A DNA stretch of 6,350 bases from an uncultured Bacteroidota bacterium (GTDB lineage: Bacteria > Bacteroidota > Bacteroidia > Chitinophagales > Chitinophagaceae): positions 1 to 6,350 of the forward strand of contig CAMLGP010000179.1 in the NCBI GenBank assembly GCA_946479535.1, in the 5' to 3' direction. The notes under the pieces were generated by a model. The model made no database searches and had not been told where the DNA came from. It worked only from the letters and a program-made list of their open reading frames with translations. Below are positions 1 to 6,049 of the stretch, piece by piece. Both the position numbers and the translations under genes were made by a program. Each line of letters starts with the position of its first letter. Position 1 is the stretch's first letter.

Positions 1-177
1 AGAACGCCGGTGTGGATCATGAACATGATCACCAATGTAGAAATGATGCTGGAAACTGATCCAGAAGCACAAAAGCTCCTGGAACAATGCATGGTGAGAA
101 TGCCTAATCAAAACCTTTCCAGAGAAGATGCCCGCAAAGTGATTGAGTTCATGCGGAACAACGATGGATTAAACTGA
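1..177 (+). CDS. c-type cytochrome, C-terminal 58 residues (5' end outside window)
   Basis: Reading frame 1 is open from the first base to the TGA at 175-177 and encodes the last 58 residues of a protein. The visible part begins RTPVWIMNMITN and later has MPNQNLSREDARKVIEFMR. This matches the C-terminal half of small class I cytochromes c encoded beside clade II nosZ: a TP-x-W-I-x-N-M segment after the haem region, then a Met-x-x-Gln-Asn-Leu segment whose methionine (visible residue 34) is the likely axial haem ligand, then a terminal helix. The haem-binding CxxCH would lie upstream of the window and cannot be confirmed here. Its stop is 14 bases before the nosZ ATG, so the two are probably co-transcribed. 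The inferred role is periplasmic electron donor to the CuA centre of NosZ. Confidence is limited by the missing N-terminus. Confidence 0.74.
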   Translation, partial: RTPVWIMNMITNVEMMLETDPEAQKLLEQCMVRMPNQNLSREDARKVIEFMRNNDGLN

Positions 178-191
178 AAATACTTATTAAT

Positions 192-2183
192 ATGAGACAT
201 AAATATCTTACTACCATTTCAATGCTTGCGATTACCGGATCTCTTCTGATCCAGGGTTGCCGGCCAAAAGGCGCTGCTTCTGCTGTAACAGGAGATGCAC
301 CATCAAAAGTCTATGTTGCTCCCGGAAAATATGATGAGTTTTACAATATTGTTTCTGGCGGATTTAGTGGCCAGATGTCAGTTTATGGTTTGCCCTCAGG
401 CCGTTTGTTCCGCGTAATTCCTGTATTCTCCGTTGATCCTGAAAAAGGATGGGGATATAGTGAAGAAACAAAACCAATGCTTAACACATCAAATGGATTT
501 ATTCCCTGGGATGATCTGCATCATATTGCTCTATCAGTTACAGACGGTGTTCATGACGGCCGCTGGGCATTTGGCAATGCCAACAATACGCCACGTATTG
601 CAAGGATTGATCTTAGGACCTTCCGTACTGCAGAGATCATAGAGATCCCCAATAGTGCTGGCAATCACTCTTCACCTTTTATTACCGAGAATTCTGAATA
701 TGTAGTAGCCGGTACCCGCTTTAGCGTTCCTATCGGTGATAAGCAGGATGTTCCGATCAATAGCTATAAAGATAATTTTAAAGGAACCGTAAGTTTTATT
801 GGTATTGATAAGAATAGCGGTGAAATGAATATCGCCTTCCAGATATTGTTACCCGGTGTGAATTTTGACCTTGCACGAGCTGGCAAAGGCAGATCAGCCG
901 GATGGTTCTTCTTTAGTTGTTACAACTCTGAAAAGGCCAATACACTGCTGGAGGTTAATGCATCCCAAAAAGATAAGGATTTTATTATGGCAGTGAACTG
1001 GAAGAAGGCTGAGGAATATGCAAAGGCTGGAAAAGCCCAGAAAAGAGCAGTTCAGTATGCCCATAATACTTACAATGATAAGACCCATACTGCCACTTCT
1101 ACCATACTTAAAGAAGTTTTAGTGCTGGATCCAAAGGATTGTCCTGATATGGTATATTTTATGCCCTGTCCAAAATCACCTCATGGATGCGATACTGATC
1201 CTACTGGTGAATATATCATTGGTAGCGGCAAACTGGCAGCAACGATTCCTGTATTCTCATTTGAGAAAATTCTGCAGGCAATTGCTTCCAAAAATTTTGA
1301 CGGTGAGTATGATGGCATTCCTGTCCTGAAATACGAGGCAGTATTACATGGCGAAGTTCAGAAGCCCGGCCTTGGACCGTTACACACCGAATTTGACGGT
1401 AAAGGGAATGCCTATACTTCTTTTTTCGTATCGTCTGAGATAGTGAAATGGAATATTAAAGACCTGAAGGTTCTGGACCGTGTTCCTACTTATTATTCCA
1501 TTGGTCACCTATGTATCCCTGGTGGACCTACCAAAAAACCCTGGGGCAAATATGTAATCGCATATAACAAGATCACCAAAGACCGTTACCTGCCTACCGG
1601 ACCTGAATTATGCCAGAGTGCGCAGCTTTATGATATCAGTGGCGACAAGATGAAACTATTGCTGGATTTCCCAACAATTGGGGAGCCACACTATGGAGAA
1701 GCCATTCCAGCCAGCCTTATCATGAATAACACGCAGAAAATTTTCAAGATTGAGGAAAATCAGAATCCGTATGCTGCTAAAGGAGATAACTATGCTCGTG
1801 TAGAAAGGAAAGGCAGCGATATTCATGTATACATGACTTCCATACGCTCGCACTTTAATCCTGATAATATTGAAGGTGTAAAACTGGGCGAGACAGTTTA
1901 TTTCCATGTTACCAACCTGGAACAGGATTGGGATGTCCCTCATGGCTTTGCCATTAAAGGATCCAACAATGGAGAATTACTGGTCATGCCTGGTGAAACC
2001 CAAACCCTGAAATGGGTTCCTGAAAAGGTGGGTGTATTCCCAATGTATTGCACTGATTTCTGTTCTGCGTTGCACCAGGAAATGTCTGGATATATCAGGG
2101 TTAGCCCACCCAGTGCAAATGTGCCATTGACTTATAGTACCGGCAAAACAGAACCTGAGCCAGTTGCACAGGGAAATCAGTAA
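192..2183 (+). CDS. nosZ: Nitrous oxide reductase NosZ, clade II, predicted lipoprotein
   Basis: Reduces N2O to N2 in the periplasm, the last step of denitrification. The 663 residues start with a Sec-type signal ending in the lipobox I20-Q-G-C23, with no twin-arginine motif, so the mature protein is predicted to be lipid-anchored at Cys23. A seven-bladed beta-propeller domain (about 45-520) carries the seven CuZ histidines: H110 and H111 (DDLHH), H159 (GNHSS), H331 (SPHGCD), H398 (GPLHTEF), H439 (SIGHL) and H500 (EPHYGE). A C-terminal cupredoxin domain (about 540-638) holds the CuA site: H584 (DVPHGF), then C620, C624, H628 and M631 in C-x3-C-x3-H-x2-M. D622 sits where clade I enzymes have Trp, as is usual in clade II. 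All ligands are present, so the enzyme looks functional. The ATG at 192 gives a complete signal peptide; no clear Shine-Dalgarno precedes it. It follows a cytochrome c gene and precedes its copper-assembly genes. Confidence 0.98.
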   Translation: MRHKYLTTISMLAITGSLLIQGCRPKGAASAVTGDAPSKVYVAPGKYDEFYNIVSGGFSGQMSVYGLPSGRLFRVIPVFSVDPEKGWGYSEETKPMLNTSNGFIPWDDLHHIALSVTDGVHDGRWAFGNANNTPRIARIDLRTFRTAEIIEIPNSAGNHSSPFITENSEYVVAGTRFSVPIGDKQDVPINSYKDNFKGTVSFIGIDKNSGEMNIAFQILLPGVNFDLARAGKGRSAGWFFFSCYNSEKANTLLEVNASQKDKDFIMAVNWKKAEEYAKAGKAQKRAVQYAHNTYNDKTHTATSTILKEVLVLDPKDCPDMVYFMPCPKSPHGCDTDPTGEYIIGSGKLAATIPVFSFEKILQAIASKNFDGEYDGIPVLKYEAVLHGEVQKPGLGPLHTEFDGKGNAYTSFFVSSEIVKWNIKDLKVLDRVPTYYSIGHLCIPGGPTKKPWGKYVIAYNKITKDRYLPTGPELCQSAQLYDISGDKMKLLLDFPTIGEPHYGEAIPASLIMNNTQKIFKIEENQNPYAAKGDNYARVERKGSDIHVYMTSIRSHFNPDNIEGVKLGETVYFHVTNLEQDWDVPHGFAIKGSNNGELLVMPGETQTLKWVPEKVGVFPMYCTDFCSALHQEMSGYIRVSPPSANVPLTYSTGKTEPEPVAQGNQ

Positions 2184-2196
2184 ACAAAATTGAAAT

Positions 2197-2218
2197 AACA
2201 GAAAAGGATTTTCCTGTT
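2197..2218 (+). other. Small hairpin in the nosZ-nosL gap
   Basis: Fourteen bases after the nosZ stop, AACAGAAAA pairs with TTTTC(c)TGTT across a GGA loop. This gives nine base pairs with one bulged C at 2214. The stem is mostly A-T and no T-run follows, so it does not look like an intrinsic terminator. It could instead protect the 3' end of a processed nosZ message or do nothing. It was found by eye; folding energy was not computed. Confidence 0.3.
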
Positions 2219-2225
2219 CATATAC

Positions 2226-2230
2226 AAGGT
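2226..2230 (+). promoter_or_regulatory. Possible ribosome binding site of the nosL fusion gene
   Basis: AAGGT lies six bases before the ATG at 2237, a plausible Shine-Dalgarno-like element in a region where most starts have none. It supports the ATG at 2237 as the start of the membrane/NosL fusion. Such sites are often dispensable in Bacteroidota, so the evidence is modest. Confidence 0.35.
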
Positions 2231-2236
2231 ATTATT

Positions 2237-3265
2237 ATGAAAACCAGGCTTTCCATATCATCCCGAATACTGATCGCGTTTGCATCAGGAGCATTGATCG
2301 CAGTCTTTTTTCTGCCTGCCTGGCGTATTGATCTTTTTGCGCCGCAATACCCGGAGGGCCTAACCCTTAATATATGGATCAATGGATTGAGTGGTGATGT
2401 GGATATTATAAATGGTCTTAACCATTATATTGGCATGAAGCATATTACGGTGGGGATGTTCCCGGAATTCGGGTATCTCAAATTTGTGGTTGGTTTCTTC
2501 ATGTTTTTGGGAGTAGTGATAGCTGTAACAGGCAACAGGAAAATTCTTTTCTATTATCTTATGCTAACCGTGCTAGGTGGAATGCTTGCTCTTTATGATT
2601 TTTACCAATGGGGTTTTGACTATGGACATAACCTGGATCCTACTGCACCCATACAGGTGCCGGGCCTGTCTTATCAACCTCCTGTAATTGGTCACAAGCG
2701 CTTATTGAATTTTGATGCCTATTCTTTCCCGGATACCGGGGGATGGATTGTCATCTCAGCCTCTGCATTGGCTTTTGCCGTCTGGTTTGTGGAGTGGTAC
2801 AGACAACGGAAATCGGCTTTCAAATTCAATGCCGCTTTTGCCACTTCAATTGTTTCTCTTGTTGTACTCCTCACATCCTGTTCCTCCCACCCAGAACCAT
2901 TTAAGATAGGCCAGGATATTTGTCACACCTGCAAAATGGGTATTATAGATATAAAATTTGGGGCGGAGATCATAACAGCGAAGGGAAAGGTTTACAAATT
3001 TGATGATGCAGCCTGCCTGACAAAATTTATCAAATCTGGTGCAATAGATGAAAAGGATATTAGCCAAAAAGTAGTAGCTGATTTTGAAAAACCCACATCG
3101 TTCCTGGCTATTGAAAAAGCAATATTTGTTGTATCTCCCTCTCTGAAGAGTCCAATGATGGGCAATGCAGCTGCTTTTAGCAGTAAATCTTCTGCTGAGG
3201 CGTTCAATACTCCGCTTGAAGGAAGAATAGTGGACTGGAAACAATTCTATACAACTGTTCAATAA
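2237..3265 (+). CDS. nosL: Four-helix membrane protein fused to NosL copper chaperone
   Basis: One uninterrupted 342-residue frame with two parts. Residues 1-190 form a membrane domain with helices near 11-27, 82-98, 103-120 and 168-186 and two long polar loops (29-80 and 121-166). This domain resembles the uncharacterised membrane protein seen between nosZ and nosL in Bacteroidota. Residues 198-215 form a fifth hydrophobic segment ending in a lipobox, L212-T-S-C215, like a lipoprotein signal peptide. Residues 216-342 are a NosL domain: the C229-H-T-C232-K-M234 copper motif, KFDDAACL (255-261 with C260), and a late SPMMGN segment (305-310). NosL is a periplasmic Cu(I) chaperone that supplies NosZ maturation with NosDFY. 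The positive-inside rule (MKTR, NRK, RQRK cytoplasmic) puts the NosL domain and the lipobox Cys on the periplasmic side. There is no ATG just before residue 198, so separate translation of NosL looks unlikely. Whether signal peptidase II cuts at Cys215 is unknown. The function of the N-terminal domain is not known. Confidence 0.9.
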   Translation: MKTRLSISSRILIAFASGALIAVFFLPAWRIDLFAPQYPEGLTLNIWINGLSGDVDIINGLNHYIGMKHITVGMFPEFGYLKFVVGFFMFLGVVIAVTGNRKILFYYLMLTVLGGMLALYDFYQWGFDYGHNLDPTAPIQVPGLSYQPPVIGHKRLLNFDAYSFPDTGGWIVISASALAFAVWFVEWYRQRKSAFKFNAAFATSIVSLVVLLTSCSSHPEPFKIGQDICHTCKMGIIDIKFGAEIITAKGKVYKFDDAACLTKFIKSGAIDEKDISQKVVADFEKPTSFLAIEKAIFVVSPSLKSPMMGNAAAFSSKSSAEAFNTPLEGRIVDWKQFYTTVQ

Positions 3266-3274
3266 TAATTGCAT

Positions 3275-4510
3275 ATGGCAAAGTTCCTGATCACCATATT
3301 ATTTTGTTTCGCCCTGCTGACGGTAAATGCAAAGACCATCATTGTAGGAAAGGGGTTTCCAGTCAATTCTGTAAAGAAGGCTGTTAATATGGCAAATTCA
3401 GGAGATACTATTCTTGTTAATGCCGGCCTGTACAAGGAAGGTGCAATCACACTCACCAAATCCCTCATAATAATTGGGAAGGGAAATGCAATACTGGACG
3501 GAGAGAATAAATTCCAGATCTTGCTCATAAGCGCCCAGCATTGCACAGTTAAGGGATTGATTTTTCAAAATTCCGGGTATTCCGTTTTAAATGATTATGC
3601 TTCAATTAAACTGGTTGACTGTTCCAATATCACCCTGGAAGCTAACACTATCCTGAATGCTTATGTTGCCATTCACGTTTCCAATTCATCTGCGGTTGTG
3701 ATTAAAGGAAACCGCATTGCGGGAAAACCTACTACAGAGCAACTGACAGGTAATGGGATCCATTTATGGAAATCAAACCATGCATTGATTGAGAATAACC
3801 AGATTTCGGGTCATCGGGATGGTATTTATTTCGAATTTGTAACCGCTTCCCTTATCCGGAATAACAACAGCGGAAACAATATCCGCTATGGATTACATTT
3901 TATGTTTTCCAATGATGATACCTATCTATCCAACCGTTTCCATAACAATGGCGCGGGAGTGGCGGTTATGTATTCCAAAAAAGTAAGGATGCTGAACAAT
4001 GAATTTGATCAAAATTGGGGACCTTCTGCTTATGGGATCCTATTAAAAGATATTACAGACAGTCAGATCATCCAGAATGTTTTTTATAAGAATACAGTTG
4101 CCCTGCACCTGGAAGGAACTAGCCGGATCGATATCGATAATAACAGTTTCCGGGAAAATGGCTGGGCAGTAAAAGTGCAGGCGAGTTGTGATGATAACAA
4201 TTTTCATCGCAACAATTTTTCAGGCAACAGCTTTGATATTAGTACCAATGGTACGATGGTCCTGAACCAGTTCAATAATAATTATTGGGACCGGTATGAA
4301 GGATATGATCTTAACAGGGATGGGATAGGGGATGTTCCCTATCATCCTGTAAGCATGTATTCAATGATAGTTGAACAGAATCCAGCTACGCTCATGCTGT
4401 TCCGCAGTTTTACCGTTGCCCTTTTGGATAAAGCTGAAAGATCAATTCCCGGCCTCACGCCAGAAGACCTGGTTGATAAAAAACCTTTAATGAAAAATTT
4501 CAAACAATGA
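3275..4510 (+). CDS. nosD: NosD, periplasmic beta-helix protein of the NosDFY copper-assembly complex
   Basis: NosD is the periplasmic part of the NosDFY ABC complex, which works with NosL to load copper into NosZ. I place the start at the ATG at 3275 (411 residues), nine bases after the nosL stop, instead of the in-frame TTG at 3269. The ATG gives a clean signal peptide (MAKFLITILF onward) with a predicted cut after V17-N-A19. From about residue 30 to 335 there are short repeats of roughly 20-25 residues with alternating hydrophobics and frequent Asn/Gly, typical of a right-handed parallel beta-helix (NosD/CASH family). Family landmarks include NIRYGLHFMFSND (202-214), NNYWDRYEGYDLN (335-347) and D-x-N-x-D-G-x-G-D-x-P-Y (345-356). 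A helical tail follows to 411. The length is normal for the family. The stop overlaps the nosF start by four bases (ATGA). Confidence 0.95.
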   Translation: MAKFLITILFCFALLTVNAKTIIVGKGFPVNSVKKAVNMANSGDTILVNAGLYKEGAITLTKSLIIIGKGNAILDGENKFQILLISAQHCTVKGLIFQNSGYSVLNDYASIKLVDCSNITLEANTILNAYVAIHVSNSSAVVIKGNRIAGKPTTEQLTGNGIHLWKSNHALIENNQISGHRDGIYFEFVTASLIRNNNSGNNIRYGLHFMFSNDDTYLSNRFHNNGAGVAVMYSKKVRMLNNEFDQNWGPSAYGILLKDITDSQIIQNVFYKNTVALHLEGTSRIDIDNNSFRENGWAVKVQASCDDNNFHRNNFSGNSFDISTNGTMVLNQFNNNYWDRYEGYDLNRDGIGDVPYHPVSMYSMIVEQNPATLMLFRSFTVALLDKAERSIPGLTPEDLVDKKPLMKNFKQ

Positions 4511-5229
4511 TCCAGTTGCGCCACATAAATAAGAAGTTCCGCAAACTCCAGGTATTAAATGATGTCAGTGCCGTGTTTGAGAAAGGCCAGGTGATTGCAC
4601 TGATCGGTCCTAACGGATCAGGCAAAACCACCCTGATAAAATCAATATTGGGCATGACCAGGCCTGATAGCGGAACTATTATAGTTAACGGGCAGCCCGT
4701 AAATGGAAACCCTTCTTATCGAAATGATATAGGGTATATGCCACAGATTGGCCGGTATCCTGATAATATGAAAGTGGGGGAATTATTTGAGATGATGAAA
4801 AAGATCAGGAATGTGAATACTGGCCTGACAGACAATGACCTCGTTGAAAAATTCAATATTCGGGGAATCTGGAAAAAGCCAATGCGAACGCTTAGTGGCG
4901 GTACCCGTCAAAAAGTTAGTGCGGCATTGGCTTTCCTTTTTAATCCTCCTATCCTGATCCTGGATGAACCAACTGCAGGACTTGATCCATTGTCCTGTGA
5001 AATTCTGAAGGAAAAGATCATTATGGAGAAACATAAGGACAGGCTTATCCTTATTACCTCGCATATTTTGAGTGATCTGCAGGAATTTACCACCCATATA
5101 CTATATCTCCAGGAAGGAAGGATGCAATTCCTGACAGAACTGGAAAACTTACAGGAAGAAACCGGTGAAATAAAATTAGGCAAAGCCATTGCCAAACTGA
5201 TGTACAAAAAACAGGAAAGCTATGCTTAA
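4507..5229 (+). CDS. nosF: NosF, ABC transporter ATPase of the NosDFY complex
   Basis: NosF is the cytoplasmic ATPase that drives NosDFY during NosZ copper-centre assembly. The 240-residue protein has a full set of ABC motifs: Walker A GPNGSGKTT (34-42), Q-loop Gln80 in GYMPQ, signature LSGGTRQK (129-136), Walker B ILILDE (149-154) with catalytic Glu154, D-loop AGLD (157-160) and switch His186 in ITSH. The LSGG(T/M)RQK form of the signature and the gene position favour NosF over a generic ABC-2 ATPase. The ATG at 4507 overlaps the nosD stop as ATGA, and the end overlaps nosY by eight bases, so translation is probably coupled on both sides. No separate ribosome binding site is evident. All catalytic residues are intact. 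Confidence 0.96.
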   Translation: MIQLRHINKKFRKLQVLNDVSAVFEKGQVIALIGPNGSGKTTLIKSILGMTRPDSGTIIVNGQPVNGNPSYRNDIGYMPQIGRYPDNMKVGELFEMMKKIRNVNTGLTDNDLVEKFNIRGIWKKPMRTLSGGTRQKVSAALAFLFNPPILILDEPTAGLDPLSCEILKEKIIMEKHKDRLILITSHILSDLQEFTTHILYLQEGRMQFLTELENLQEETGEIKLGKAIAKLMYKKQESYA

Positions 5230-5989
5230 GTTATCACGATATATATTATTTGATATACTCCGGAACCGGATCATAATCGCTTATACCCTTTTCCTTTTCA
5301 TTGTATCCTTTAGTATGTTCCGGATGGAGGAGGATGCAAGCCGGGCGATGTTAAGCATTATGAATATCATTCTGATAGTGCTGCCATTGGTTAGCCTCAT
5401 TTTTACAACCATACATTATTATAATTCCTATGAATTTATCGAGCTCATGTTATCGCAGCCCTTGAGCCGGACCAAAATTTTATTGGGTGAATATGCCAGT
5501 GTCTGTATATCACTGGTTGGATCTTTTTGGGCCGGGATCGGAATTCCTTTATTGTTGTATGCACCAGGACCGATAGGGATATCCATGTTATTCACAGGCA
5601 CAGCATTAACAATCATATTTTCATCGATTGCCTTCTTTGCTTCTGTACACAGCAGGGACAAGGCCAGGGGAATTGGTTTTGCGTTACTGTTATGGTTCTA
5701 TTTTGCTCTTATCTATGATGGTTTGATATTATTGATCCTCTTTGCGCTCAGTGATTATCCCATGGAAAAATTCACTCTTCTGCTTTCAGCCTTAAACCCG
5801 GTAGATCTTGGCAGGATCTTCATTATGCTGAAAATGGATATAAGTGCACTAATGGGTTATACCGGGGCAGTTTATAAGGATTTCTTTGGAACAAGTTCAG
5901 GTATTCTGTTCACTTCTGGTATCATGCTGATCTGGGCCATTGCGCCCCTGTGGCTGGCAGTCAGGAAATTCAGAAAAAAGGATATGTGA
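5222..5989 (+). CDS. nosY: NosY, membrane permease subunit of the NosDFY complex
   Basis: NosY is the inner-membrane subunit that pairs with NosF and carries NosD on its periplasmic side. The 255-residue protein has about six hydrophobic helices, near 17-33, 43-63, 92-114, 118-140, 150-176 and 228-247, as in ABC-2 type permeases. Family-like landmarks are the cytoplasmic ELMLSQPLSRTKILLGEY segment (74-91) with a coupling-helix look, and LNPVDLGRIF (191-200) in the long periplasmic part before the last helix. The tail VRKFRKKDM is positively charged and cytoplasmic. The start overlaps the nosF stop (ATGCTTAA, 5222-5229), and an AGGA at 5213-5216 is well spaced for ribosome binding. The next gene starts 60 bases after the stop, which is the widest gap in the window and probably marks the end of the nos unit proper. 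Confidence 0.94.
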   Translation: MLKLSRYILFDILRNRIIIAYTLFLFIVSFSMFRMEEDASRAMLSIMNIILIVLPLVSLIFTTIHYYNSYEFIELMLSQPLSRTKILLGEYASVCISLVGSFWAGIGIPLLLYAPGPIGISMLFTGTALTIIFSSIAFFASVHSRDKARGIGFALLLWFYFALIYDGLILLILFALSDYPMEKFTLLLSALNPVDLGRIFIMLKMDISALMGYTGAVYKDFFGTSSGILFTSGIMLIWAIAPLWLAVRKFRKKDM

Positions 5990-6033
5990 TAAAGAAAAGC
6001 CATCTGGCATTAACAATTTAATTTTAGAACATA

Positions 6034-6041
6034 TATTTTTG
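6034..6041 (+). promoter_or_regulatory. Candidate Bacteroidota -7 promoter element
   Basis: TATTTTTG fits the Bacteroidota primary sigma -7 consensus TAnnTTTG exactly. It lies in the 60-base gap after nosY, just before the small membrane protein at 6050. No good -33 TTTG is seen about 19 bases upstream; that region is only A/T-rich. If used, transcription would begin only a few bases before the ATG at 6050, giving a nearly leaderless message. In A/T-rich DNA such a match can arise by chance. Confidence 0.38.
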
Positions 6042-6049
6042 CATTTGAA

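Noticed and set aside
178..191. A promoter or Shine-Dalgarno site directly before nosZ
   Set aside because: Only 14 A/T-rich bases separate it from the cytochrome stop, with no purine-rich ribosome site. The nosZ promoter must lie upstream, outside the window.
2184..2236. A promoter between nosZ and nosL
   Set aside because: The gap has no TAnnTTTG element and only a lone TTG near 2190. Nothing supports a separate start of transcription.
2846..3274. 142-codon open frame on the minus strand across the NosL domain
   Set aside because: It lies opposite clear NosL coding sequence, has no recognisable domain and is not supported by neighbouring genes, so it is an antisense shadow.
3365..4280. 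Repeats in nosD as DNA-level repeats or a mobile element
   Set aside because: The repetition is at protein level (beta-helix rungs rich in Asn, Gly and Ile) with divergent DNA; no direct or inverted nucleotide repeats were seen.
4783..5207. Two overlapping minus-strand frames inside nosF
   Set aside because: They overlap the conserved ABC motifs of nosF on the other strand and show no family features.
5999..6008. GCCATCTGGC inverted repeat after nosY as a terminator
   Set aside because: The stem is only three or four pairs with a two- to four-base loop, and the following bases are mixed A/T and not a T-run. It is too weak to call a terminator.
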